This document shows positions 43,166-51,718 of a stretch of 64,000 nt of DNA, one piece after another. The stretch is from positions 620,001 to 684,000 of the forward strand of contig NZ_JALMDK010000006.1 in the NCBI RefSeq assembly GCF_023094165.1, given 5' to 3'. Each line of letters starts with the position of its first letter. Position 1 is the stretch's first letter. Under the pieces are notes generated by a model that did no database searches, was not told the origin of the DNA, and saw only the letters and a program-made list of their open reading frames with translations. This stretch comes from Crossiella sp. S99.2. GTDB taxonomy: Bacteria; Actinomycetota; Actinomycetes; Mycobacteriales; Pseudonocardiaceae. Made by a program: the position numbers and the translations under genes.

Positions 43166-43274
43166 TACTGGCTGCCGTTTCCCGGCCAGAAGCCACGCCG
43201 GTGCTCGACGCCCAGTTGACCGCGGCCGGCTGCACCTCCAGTCAACTCATGGAGTCACAGTCCGCCAGAGTTTC

Positions 43275-43389
43275 AACAAAATGGTTGTTCGTCACCACGA
43301 TCGAACCGGTCATCTCACCACGATCGCCGTCGGTATCGACGGCGACCACCACCAGACACTTGAGACTCTCGTTGATGGCGGTGCCAACC
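43275..43389 (-). pseudogene. Decayed Hint-domain fragment of an RHS toxin
   Basis: Read on the minus strand this encodes VGTAINESLKCLVVVAVDT followed by DGDRGEMTGSIVVTNNH and then diverges and stops. It matches the intact Hint segment of the RHS protein (VGTVTSKSLKRLVTITIDT, then DGDRGEATGSIVATNNH, on the minus strand at about 45440-45560). Similarity is lost on both sides. This is a displaced or leftover piece of an RHS tip, which shows that toxin cassettes have been exchanged at this locus. Confidence 0.8.
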
Positions 43390-43579
43390 ATCTCACTTAC
43401 CCCGATTCACCTCCTCTCAGGACAGCTGACAGAAACCAGAATCCGCAGCGAAAGCCCGCGTGGAGGAGTTCCGAAAATCGATGCACTCTACGGACTCCAT
43501 CATCGCATGGTTATCCCACCAGCAGCATGGACGGCTCTACTGGCGCCGCCCGAAACCAGGCTTCCACCAGCTCATCGGA

Positions 43580-43918
43580 TCAAACGAGAACTCGCTTCTT
43601 CAGTTCCTGATATCCCTCCAAGTCGACCGAGTTCGATCGAGTCACTATAACCCATTTAGCGCTATCGAGCGCCTGAATTACGAACGGACACCTGCTCAAG
43701 TCCTCGTCATCCACCTCGGCAACACTCAGGTCCTCCCCATCTTCTACCGACACTAGAAGTAGATCATGCGTCTGTTCGACTCCGCTCGCAAATCTCAGAA
43801 GCTTATTCCAATCAAGCAGCACGCCGCGCAGATCCGAGTCAACAGCCTGCTCGAATTCCTCGACCGACATGCCATCCAGCATCTCCCCAGTTCCGCGAAA
43901 CTCCAGGATCCTCCACAT
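43580..43918 (-). CDS. Small acidic protein of unknown function, possible immunity protein
   Basis: 112 residues from the ATG giving MWRILEFRGTGEMLDGMSVE, which has GGAG 4 nt upstream. I do not recognise the family. It is acidic, single-domain, without signal peptide or membrane segment, and lies between the RHS toxin locus and the displaced Hint fragment. Its base composition is AT-richer than the biosynthetic genes, like the toxin tip. Orphan immunity genes are commonly found in such positions, so an immunity role against a lost or related toxin is plausible but unproven. Confidence 0.55.
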   Translation of the reverse strand: MWRILEFRGTGEMLDGMSVEEFEQAVDSDLRGVLLDWNKLLRFASGVEQTHDLLLVSVEDGEDLSVAEVDDEDLSRCPFVIQALDSAKWVIVTRSNSVDLEGYQELKKRVLV

Positions 43919-44397
43919 CCATCTCCGCCCATCCCGAGAGCTATAGCACATTCGACATGCACTGAAGCACATCAGAAATCGTTACATAGATCCCTTTCCG
44001 GCCATGCATCGGAATTTCAATCGAGACTGTCATATCTATGACCACTCCAGGGGCTCTGCGGAGCCACGTCGTGGCGTGCCTCCCGTTGGGTTAGGTACAT
44101 AGGGGTGCTGATGCGAAGTCGCGGTCACTCGCGCATGAACTCGACCCGATCAAAAGCCTCGGCCGCCCAGCGGCAACCACATCACCTTCGAAGCGCACTC
44201 CTGCCTCTACATACACGCCGCCTGCCGCCGCGACGAAGCACTTGAAGGCCAGACCCTCTGGGGTTTCCTCCAACCCGGCCGTACTCAACAAGAAAGCCCA
44301 GTCTGATCAGACAGGAATCACCTCCGCGCCGCCGACACCGCACATAGAGACTGACGGCGGCGACCCCAGGAAAATGCGAACCGCACCATCTCAATAG
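43919..44397. other. AT-richer spacer in the toxin locus without a clear gene
   Basis: No gene is supported. Short open frames exist on both strands (for example 44091-44291 on the minus strand) but have no ribosome site or known similarity. The stretch is probably cassette debris or a decayed immunity gene. Confidence 0.4.
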
Positions 44398-44871
44398 TTA
44401 TCCATCAGCCCTTCGCGAAAGTACCGACGAAAACATATTCGCCAGTTTGATCGAAAACTCAGAGTCGACATCCGGCGAAACCAAAGTAAAAAGCGACAAG
44501 GATCTCGAGCACAGCGTCAGATCATACGGCTCAAATCCGAATCCCGCACGAATGTAAGGATCATCCAAAGCAGTGATCTTCAATTTCTCTCGCCGTAGCG
44601 GCTCATAATAGATCGCAAACGGACCTCCATGTTCTGCCAGGAAGTAGCCGTCCTCAAGCCACGTCTCAGCCATTTCCTGACTACGGGCAACCAGCATGTC
44701 GCCGACATCCGCCGACAACACGCCAACAGCATCTCGCCAAGGAACAAAGGTTTCCATATCGGTAGCCGCCAACATATCTGGCCACTCCGACGAAAACTCC
44801 TGCAAAAATCTGGCCAGGGCCCTCGGGGCACTTCCTTCCGCAATGAAAACAGAGTCGCACCCAGTGATCAC
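44398..44871 (-). CDS. Candidate immunity protein paired with the RHS toxin tip
   Basis: 157 residues from the GTG at 44871. The family is not recognised. The gene is AT-richer than the RHS body and encodes a soluble protein with no signal peptide (WPDMLAATDMETFVPWRD, FAIYYEPLRREKLKITALDD, SLSLFTLVSPDVDSEFSIKL). Its GTG overlaps the TGA of the toxin gene as GTGA, so toxin and this protein are translationally coupled, the standard layout of polymorphic toxin and immunity pairs. A TTG four codons earlier is an alternative start. Confidence 0.7.
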   Translation of the reverse strand: MITGCDSVFIAEGSAPRALARFLQEFSSEWPDMLAATDMETFVPWRDAVGVLSADVGDMLVARSQEMAETWLEDGYFLAEHGGPFAIYYEPLRREKLKITALDDPYIRAGFGFEPYDLTLCSRSLSLFTLVSPDVDSEFSIKLANMFSSVLSRRADG

Positions 44872-47800
44872 GAGCCGATCCAATCCGTCACCCTGCCAAA
44901 AAAGCTTGCGACTGACCTATCTACCGATATTCCACCAGGAATCTGAAAAATGTGAGCACCCCGCCCACCCTTAATAGGAACAAGAGCCGATCGCTGGACT
45001 GTAAACTCCATAACATACTCCGATTTTGCCGACGTGATTCCAAGACTCCGCTTGAACGCCCCGGGAGAAGCTAGGTCATCCGGACTCATCGTCGTAAAGA
45101 AGGGGCCGGCTCCATGCTTGGCACTCCCCGGGCGGATCTCGTAAGGTTTCGAAGATCGAATTCCGTTGTATCCCTTCTTGTCTGTGTAATGATAGACAGT
45201 TACCAGGTCATCCGAATCACCCGAGGCTGCCTTTCCGCAGTTGTGAGCAAGCACAGGGACTGATCCAGCCAGCACATGATAGGTGTGGATGCCGTCAACG
45301 GTCAGGTTGTGCACCCGCTGGATCGCTACTTGCTGACTGGTGGAGACGACCAGCCTCTGCTGACCACTCGAGTCCAAGACCCGATCACCCGACACAAGAT
45401 CATCCGCATGAACCCAGCGCCCCTGGTCATCGACCCAGAATGGATGATTGTTCGTCGCCACGATCGAGCCAGTCGCCTCACCGCGGTCACCATCAGTGTC
45501 AATGGTGATCGTCACCAAGCGCTTGAGGCTCTTGCTGGTGACCGTGCCGACCACCTTGCGTGCGCCTGCCTCCCGCTTCTCAGGGTCAGCTGCCTGCACC
45601 TGGTCGCCTATCTTGACCTCTTCGATCGGTTTCGACGACCCATCAGCCAGCAACACTCGTGTGCCGGGCACGAAGCTCATGATCGGACACGAGCCGCCAT
45701 TGGCCTTCAGGTCATCCGCAATGCTGTCGACCTTGGCCAGCAACGCCTTCGCCGGCCGCACCTTGTCCAACCACGTCGCCACCGCGTCAATCGCCCGCGC
45801 GATCCCCGAAATGATCTTCCCCAACGTCGAGAAGATCTTCGCCGCCGGAATCAAGTTCAACGCCATCGACACACAGCCGCCGACCTCGCCCTTGACGAAA
45901 CAGTCCTCCATATCGGTCAACCCGATGACGTCCTTCAACACATCACCAGCGACCTCAAGGACAACGTCGATCACCCGCATCCGGGCCAGCCGCTTGGCCT
46001 CCCGGTACTCGTCATCGCTCACCCCCGCCCGCTCGCGCGCCTTCTGCTCGGCCTTGATGCGTGCCTGGGAACGGGCGATTCGGGCGTTCTCGTCGCGGAC
46101 GCGGTCGGCGCGGCTCACCCCTGGCGGGGTCACCCGGTTGTAGTTCTCCCCGCCCTCATAGCAATGCGGCCGACAATCCGGCGCCAGACCAGTCGGGTCG
46201 GAGAAGGTGACCGGGCTTCCGTTGGCATAGGAGTAGCCGTGGATCTGCTGCGGGTCGGTCAGGTCCATGACCGGGTCGACCGAGACGAACCTGCCGGTGG
46301 TGTTGTCGTACTCGCGGGCGCCGATGTGGGTCAGGCCGGTGCCGTCGTTGACTCCGCCGACCAGGCCCTTGTCATCCGGCCAACTGGCCGAGGTCTGCCC
46401 GCGGGTCTGGCCGAACGGGTCCTGGTAGCGGCGACTGACGTCCAGGTTGCCGGCGTTGATCGTGGTCGTCGGCGAACCCTGGTGATCCGCGGCCAGGTAG
46501 TTCAGGCCGGAGACCGTGCCGCGGACGGCGATCGTGGCGCCGCCGTGGGTGTAGTAGCGCTTGGCGGTGGGCTGGCCGTCCTTGGGCATGGTCAGCTCCA
46601 TGCCTGGCAGGTACAGCGTGGTGCTGCCGTTCTCCTTCTTCAGCAGACGAGTGCCTGCCGCGTCGTAGAGGTAGGTCGACTCCTTGCCGTCGGCCTCGGT
46701 GACCTTGGTCAGCTTGCCTTCGGTGTTCCAGTCCAGCTTCTGTTCGAAGCCGGTGACCTTGCGGGTGGTGGTGTCACCGGTGGCGTTGTAGCCGAACTCG
46801 TCCTTGCGGGTGCCGCCTGGACCGGACTGTTCGATGCTGCGGACGGTGTGCGGCTGCGAGCCGGCGGGGCCGCCCGGGGCCGGGTACTGGTACGTGCGAG
46901 TGGTGTCGCCCTGCGGGGTGTGCTTCACCTCGGTCTTGCGGTTGCCCGCCTGGTCGAAGGTGAAGCCGTACCAGTACGCCGCCGCGCCGCCGATGTTCTG
47001 CTGTTTCAGCTCGACCGCGCAGTTGTCCGTGTTCGGGGTGAACGCGGTGGTCATCCGGCGCAGGTAGTCGTACCGGAAGCACTGCACGTCCTGCGGGCCG
47101 CCCTCGGGCTTGTCCGCGATCCGGGTGATGTTGCCGGCCCTGTCATAACTGAGGTGCCGGTAGTTGACCTCTCGGTTCGGGCTGGCGTCCCGGTCCAGGA
47201 TCATGCTGCTGATCCGGCGGCTGCCTGGTTCGTAGTTGGTGGTGATCTGCGCCAGGTTGGGCGCCTCGCCAAGGAAGAACGTGGAACTCTCGCCGAACTC
47301 GGTGTACTTGTGCTGCTGGGCGTAGGTCTGGATGCCGTAGGTCTTCTCCGGCAGGCCCAGCTGGTTGTACTCGTAGTTGATGTTCTCCGCGGACAGGCCG
47401 CCTGCCCCTGGCATGGTGGTCTGTGACAGCGCGCCGGTGACCGGGTAGTACTTGGCCTGGAAAGAATAGGTGCGGCCCAGCGCGCCTTCCTGCGCCGGGA
47501 TGACCACCGAGGTCTTCGTCGGCCGGTTCGCCCCGTCGTAGGCGTCCACCCTGGAGGTGTAGGGCACGCCGTCGACGAAGCGGGTGGAGGCGGTGGGCAG
47601 GCCCTTCTTCAGGGTGTCGAAGGTCCACTCGGCCAGCTTCTTGCCGGTTGGCTCGTCCTCGTACATGCCGTCCTTACGCCCCATGGGGTCGTAGGTGTAG
47701 GCGAGAGTCTTGCCGCGGGCGTCGGTGGTCGAGGTGAGCTGGTCGAGGGGGTTGTAGCGGTAGGTGGTACTGCCCCGGTCGGGGTCGTGGTCGGCGCGCT

Positions 47801-50800
47801 TGCGGCCCAGCGCGTCGTATTCGTAGCGCCAGGTGTTGCCCATCGGGTCCTTGACCGCGGCCAGCTGACCCGACTTGGTGTAGCTGTAGGTCGTGACGTC
47901 GTGGGCGCCGTCCGGCACCTGGCCGTGGTACTGGCGGCGCTCGGTGATCTGGCCCTGCGCGTCCTTGATCACCGTGGTGACGGTGTCCCCGGTCGGCGGG
48001 ATCACGTGCGTGCGGTCGCCCTCGTACCGGCTGCTGGTCCGCTTCTGCTCAGCCTGGTTGGTGCCATCGCCCTTGCGCTGGATCACCTCGGTGGGCCGGG
48101 CCAGCGCGTCGTGCTCGGTGATGGTCTGGTTCGGGACCGAGTTGTCCAGCACGCCCAGCAGTTCGGGCACCGGGCCGGAATCAACGTTGTAGTAGCCGCC
48201 GTTGACCTTCGCGGCCAGCCCGCGGGAGTCGTACCAGGTGTCGGTGAGCACCCGTCCGCCGCCGAGTGCGGGCGTCTGCGTCTGCCGTTCGCGGAGCAGG
48301 CCGTCCAACAGCTTGATCGACGTCGTGTACTTGCCGTTCTCCTGCAAGGACTTCGTGGTGATCGTGGCCGGCTTGTCCGGCCGGTACTCGTAGGCGTACT
48401 CGGTGCTGGCCGGGGTGCTGTCGTTGACCTTCGGGTAGTGCGGCGGCCAGACCTTGGTGAGCCTGCCGAGCGCGTCGTAGGCCAGGTCGGCTCGTTCCCC
48501 GTTCACCCCGGTCTCCGCCACCGGACTGGCCCAGGCCGGTTCGATGGTCTTGATCGCCTTGTGCTGCAACGGGTTGAGCGAGGTGATGGTGTTGACGGCC
48601 ATGCCTCGGGCCGGGCTGTAGCTGATCGTGTTCCGCTGTCCGCCCGCGTCAGTGGTCTCGGTGGTGCGGCCGTACTCGTCGTACTTGGTGCGGCTGACGA
48701 TCTGGTACTCGGCGCCGTTCCAGCGCTCGACGCTGGTCACCTCGCCGACCAGGGGCACCTTGCCCGCTTCCTGGTGGTCGTAGCCGGAACGGACGTCGCT
48801 GATCCGGTCGGCGTCCTTGCCCGGCAACGTCGCACACGGCGCGGCGATGGTGAGCACCCGGCCGGCCAGGCCCAGCAGCCACTTGTCGGTGTTCTGCTGA
48901 TAGCTGTTCTGGGTGCATTTCTCATCGCCGGTGACGGCGGTGTCTCCCGCGTCGTCGACGGTGAGCGGCAGGCCGTACTTCGGATCGAAGGTCTTGGCGA
49001 CCTTGGTGCGGCGCCAGGTCCCGTCGGCCAGCCGGGTGCGGCCGCGGACCTCGCCGGTCTGCACGATGACGGACTTGTCCTCGCCGTGGGTCGCGGTGGG
49101 CTCGCTCAGCCAGGGCTGGTTGACCGAGGCGGAGAGCACCTTGCCGCCGCCGTCGTAGTCGAGGTTCTCCAGCACGAAGCCCTGCAGGCTGTCGTGGTCG
49201 CGAACCTCAGCGCCCTCGGAATCCTTGACCAGCACATCGCGTTTCCGGCCGCCCGGCATCCGGTCGCCGTCCATGCCGCGCAGGTAGCGGCTCTCGCTGA
49301 CCGACTGGGTGGTGCCCTCCTCGCCCTTGATCGTGGTGACGGTGCCGAAACCACGCCAGCCGGAGTAGGTGCGGTGCTCCGGCCTGCCGAACTCGTTGTC
49401 GTCGAAGTGCCACGCCCCGCCCTTGGCCGGGTACTCGTAGCGGGTCTTCACCAGGCTGGAGCCACCGATCCGGTCGGCCTCGGTGACGTGGTCCACGACG
49501 TACTTGTGGAACCAGTCCAGCAGGGGCTCGGGCGCGCCCTCCGGGCTCCACCAGGTCGGGTAGCAGCGCAGCGTGTTCACTTCGGGGGCGGGCAACGGAG
49601 CGCCCTTGGCGCACTCGTGGTCTTTGTACTTGACCGTGGTGTGGCCGCCACCCTCGTTGCCGATACCGGTCAGCCGGTAGCGGGTGACCGAGGCGAGCCG
49701 GTCGACGGTGCCGACCCGGTTGACCATCGAGGTGCCGCCGAAGGTGATCTCCGGCAGGGCCGCGGTGCCACCGACGTGGCCGGTACGGGTGGCGCCGGCC
49801 AGCCACAACGCGGGCGAGAGTCCGTCACCGGGCTCGGGGAAGCTGTGCCGCAGGTTCCAGGACTCGACCGGGAAGTGCCTAGGCTCGGCGCCCGGCACCT
49901 CGCGGAGCAGTTCGGTGACCACGCGGGTCAACCGCTTGCGGGTGAAGAAGGTCGGCGAGAACTGGTTGTCGCACTTGGCGTTCGCCGCGCAGATCTGGTC
50001 GAAAGGCACATCCGGCCAGGACTTCGCGGTGTCCTTGTTCAGCTGTCCCGGCTCGCAGGTGATGGCGCCTGCGGGCAGGCAGCGTTCGGCGGTCTCGAAG
50101 CGGACCAGCATCGGTGCCTTGGCCGCCGGGTTGTCCGCGCGCAGGCCGTACTCGACGCGGTCGATGGTGCCCGCCCGGACGTAGTAGGTGCCCGCGTCCG
50201 GATTGATGTTGCGGCCGTAGTGGTTCTCCTCGATGTTGTAGTAGTAGACGGTGGTGTTGCCGTGGGTGTCGATGACCTGGTCGAGGTTCCACCGCCACGC
50301 CTGCTGGCACCAGGCGGCGCCGAAGTCGGCTTTGTAGCAGGGCTCATCCGGGTGGTTGCCGTAGACCGGCGTCGTCCAGGTCGAGTGGGTGGCCCGGTTT
50401 CCGTTGCCGGGCAACTTGTTCCGGCCCAGGAAGTACTGGGTGCCGTCGGTCGTGGTGACCTTCCAGTACTCGCCGTCGTTGTCGCCGTTGTCGGCGCCCT
50501 TGACCAGCTCCACGTACGAGCCGTCGTCCTTCTTCGGCCGCCACCGGTTGTTCGCGGTGTCGCGGACCAGTTCGCCGGAGGTGCCGCCGAGCATCAGGGT
50601 CGCGTTGTCGGTGTCGTAACACTGGTCGCCGACCTTGCGGTCGCCCTGGTTGCCCTTGACGCCCTGCTTGTCCTTGTCCTCCTGGCAGGGGCGGTACTTG
50701 CGCTCGACGTAGCCGCCCGCGCTCAGGTCCCAGCCGTCACCGACCACGGATGCCTGGTTGTTGGTGACGCTGGTGCGGCCGTCCGCGGAGCCAGAGGAGT

Positions 50801-51704
50801 AGGCGAGCGCGACACTCGGCGCGGGCCCGCCCAGCGAGGGCGGGAGCTTCACTGGCAACGAGTAGCTGAAGTCACCGCTGGACCGTCCGGCCGACCAGCT
50901 GGAGGCGGGAGCCAGGTCCGATGCCTGGTAGCTGCCGCCGTTGCTGCCCGGCGCGGGCGCCGCGGCGAGCACGGCCGTCGAACCCACGGCCGCGCGGCCA
51001 GGGGAGGACGGTTCGGCCAGCTCGACCGGGGCGGTCAGCTGCCGGTCCTTGGCGTGGTTGTCACCGCGCAACGGCGTGCCGGTGCGGCATTCCGGACGAT
51101 CCGGCGTGGTCAGCACGCACTCCGGGTACTGCACCAGCCGCAGCCGCGAGCCGTAGTTCGCGCCGAATGCCTCGGCGAACTCGCGGTAGTCGAGCTGGAC
51201 CGAGACCGCGCGACCGGCCAGACCGCCCGCGTCGGAGACCTTGAGCAGCACACCGGCCACCCCGGCCTTGGCCGCGAGCGCCTGGTCGAAGACCTCCACC
51301 CTGGCCTTGCCCGGCTCACCCGGCGCCGACCGCGCGGAAGCCTGCTGCGGCACCAGGCCGACGGCCACCGGCAGACTGCCTGCGCTGCGATGCTCCACAG
51401 TGGACTGTTCGGGCCGGGCCGACCGGCTCTGCGGTGCGGTGGCCGCCGCGGGCAGCTCGACCTCGGCGCTGCCCCGGCCAGGCCAGTTGACCTTGGGTGG
51501 GGCGGTGATCGCCTTCCGCACGGACTCGGCGGCCGCGGGCGCCGGATCGACCGGGACCGGCTTGCCCGGCACCGACTTCTCCTTCTGCACCTCGCGCGGC
51601 TTGAACGCGGTGGTGGCGGGCGCGGCGATGGCCGCGGCCGACGTGGTCGCCAAGCTCATCGCCGCGGTCAGCGCCACGGCACGCCAGAACATCCGAACCT
51701 TCAT
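44868..51704 (-). CDS. Secreted RHS-repeat polymorphic toxin with Hint domain and ART-HYD1-like tip
   Basis: 2278 residues. MKVRMFWRAVALTAAMSLAT opens a Sec signal peptide. A large N-terminal beta-rich part leads into RHS/YD repeats (YDALGRLTKV, YEYDALGRKRADHD, YTYDPMGRKDGM) and the RHS core end (REYDNTTGRFVSVDP, then SPVTFSDPTGL ending near residue 1840). A helical pretoxin segment follows (1841-2005), then a Hint domain at 2006-2157 (FVPGTRVLLADG, TNNHPFW, GIHTYHVLAGSVPVLAHNCG), which would cleave off the tip. The 121-residue tip has VYHYTDKKGYNGI, close to the HYD1 type of ADP-ribosyltransferase toxins. The tip is visibly AT-richer than the body. It lies 14 nt after the LamG gene. GGGGG lies 5 nt before the ATG. 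Confidence 0.9.
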   Translation of the reverse strand: MKVRMFWRAVALTAAMSLATTSAAAIAAPATTAFKPREVQKEKSVPGKPVPVDPAPAAAESVRKAITAPPKVNWPGRGSAEVELPAAATAPQSRSARPEQSTVEHRSAGSLPVAVGLVPQQASARSAPGEPGKARVEVFDQALAAKAGVAGVLLKVSDAGGLAGRAVSVQLDYREFAEAFGANYGSRLRLVQYPECVLTTPDRPECRTGTPLRGDNHAKDRQLTAPVELAEPSSPGRAAVGSTAVLAAAPAPGSNGGSYQASDLAPASSWSAGRSSGDFSYSLPVKLPPSLGGPAPSVALAYSSGSADGRTSVTNNQASVVGDGWDLSAGGYVERKYRPCQEDKDKQGVKGNQGDRKVGDQCYDTDNATLMLGGTSGELVRDTANNRWRPKKDDGSYVELVKGADNGDNDGEYWKVTTTDGTQYFLGRNKLPGNGNRATHSTWTTPVYGNHPDEPCYKADFGAAWCQQAWRWNLDQVIDTHGNTTVYYYNIEENHYGRNINPDAGTYYVRAGTIDRVEYGLRADNPAAKAPMLVRFETAERCLPAGAITCEPGQLNKDTAKSWPDVPFDQICAANAKCDNQFSPTFFTRKRLTRVVTELLREVPGAEPRHFPVESWNLRHSFPEPGDGLSPALWLAGATRTGHVGGTAALPEITFGGTSMVNRVGTVDRLASVTRYRLTGIGNEGGGHTTVKYKDHECAKGAPLPAPEVNTLRCYPTWWSPEGAPEPLLDWFHKYVVDHVTEADRIGGSSLVKTRYEYPAKGGAWHFDDNEFGRPEHRTYSGWRGFGTVTTIKGEEGTTQSVSESRYLRGMDGDRMPGGRKRDVLVKDSEGAEVRDHDSLQGFVLENLDYDGGGKVLSASVNQPWLSEPTATHGEDKSVIVQTGEVRGRTRLADGTWRRTKVAKTFDPKYGLPLTVDDAGDTAVTGDEKCTQNSYQQNTDKWLLGLAGRVLTIAAPCATLPGKDADRISDVRSGYDHQEAGKVPLVGEVTSVERWNGAEYQIVSRTKYDEYGRTTETTDAGGQRNTISYSPARGMAVNTITSLNPLQHKAIKTIEPAWASPVAETGVNGERADLAYDALGRLTKVWPPHYPKVNDSTPASTEYAYEYRPDKPATITTKSLQENGKYTTSIKLLDGLLRERQTQTPALGGGRVLTDTWYDSRGLAAKVNGGYYNVDSGPVPELLGVLDNSVPNQTITEHDALARPTEVIQRKGDGTNQAEQKRTSSRYEGDRTHVIPPTGDTVTTVIKDAQGQITERRQYHGQVPDGAHDVTTYSYTKSGQLAAVKDPMGNTWRYEYDALGRKRADHDPDRGSTTYRYNPLDQLTSTTDARGKTLAYTYDPMGRKDGMYEDEPTGKKLAEWTFDTLKKGLPTASTRFVDGVPYTSRVDAYDGANRPTKTSVVIPAQEGALGRTYSFQAKYYPVTGALSQTTMPGAGGLSAENINYEYNQLGLPEKTYGIQTYAQQHKYTEFGESSTFFLGEAPNLAQITTNYEPGSRRISSMILDRDASPNREVNYRHLSYDRAGNITRIADKPEGGPQDVQCFRYDYLRRMTTAFTPNTDNCAVELKQQNIGGAAAYWYGFTFDQAGNRKTEVKHTPQGDTTRTYQYPAPGGPAGSQPHTVRSIEQSGPGGTRKDEFGYNATGDTTTRKVTGFEQKLDWNTEGKLTKVTEADGKESTYLYDAAGTRLLKKENGSTTLYLPGMELTMPKDGQPTAKRYYTHGGATIAVRGTVSGLNYLAADHQGSPTTTINAGNLDVSRRYQDPFGQTRGQTSASWPDDKGLVGGVNDGTGLTHIGAREYDNTTGRFVSVDPVMDLTDPQQIHGYSYANGSPVTFSDPTGLAPDCRPHCYEGGENYNRVTPPGVSRADRVRDENARIARSQARIKAEQKARERAGVSDDEYREAKRLARMRVIDVVLEVAGDVLKDVIGLTDMEDCFVKGEVGGCVSMALNLIPAAKIFSTLGKIISGIARAIDAVATWLDKVRPAKALLAKVDSIADDLKANGGSCPIMSFVPGTRVLLADGSSKPIEEVKIGDQVQAADPEKREAGARKVVGTVTSKSLKRLVTITIDTDGDRGEATGSIVATNNHPFWVDDQGRWVHADDLVSGDRVLDSSGQQRLVVSTSQQVAIQRVHNLTVDGIHTYHVLAGSVPVLAHNCGKAASGDSDDLVTVYHYTDKKGYNGIRSSKPYEIRPGSAKHGAGPFFTTMSPDDLASPGAFKRSLGITSAKSEYVMEFTVQRSALVPIKGGRGAHIFQIPGGISVDRSVASFFGRVTDWIGS

Positions 51705-51718
51705 CTCTTCCCCCTCGA

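Noticed and set aside
43201..43650. Plus-strand open frames over the displaced Hint fragment
   Set aside because: The similarity to the RHS Hint domain is on the minus strand. The plus-strand readings have no known similarity.
45250..45710. Intein within the RHS protein
   Set aside because: The Hint fold is present, but it ends in HNCG directly before a toxin tip with no C-extein that continues a host protein. This is the pretoxin Hint arrangement.
45276..47426. Plus-strand open frame of about 716 codons opposite the Hint and RHS core
   Set aside because: Low-complexity antisense reading with no ribosome site; the minus-strand protein explains the DNA.
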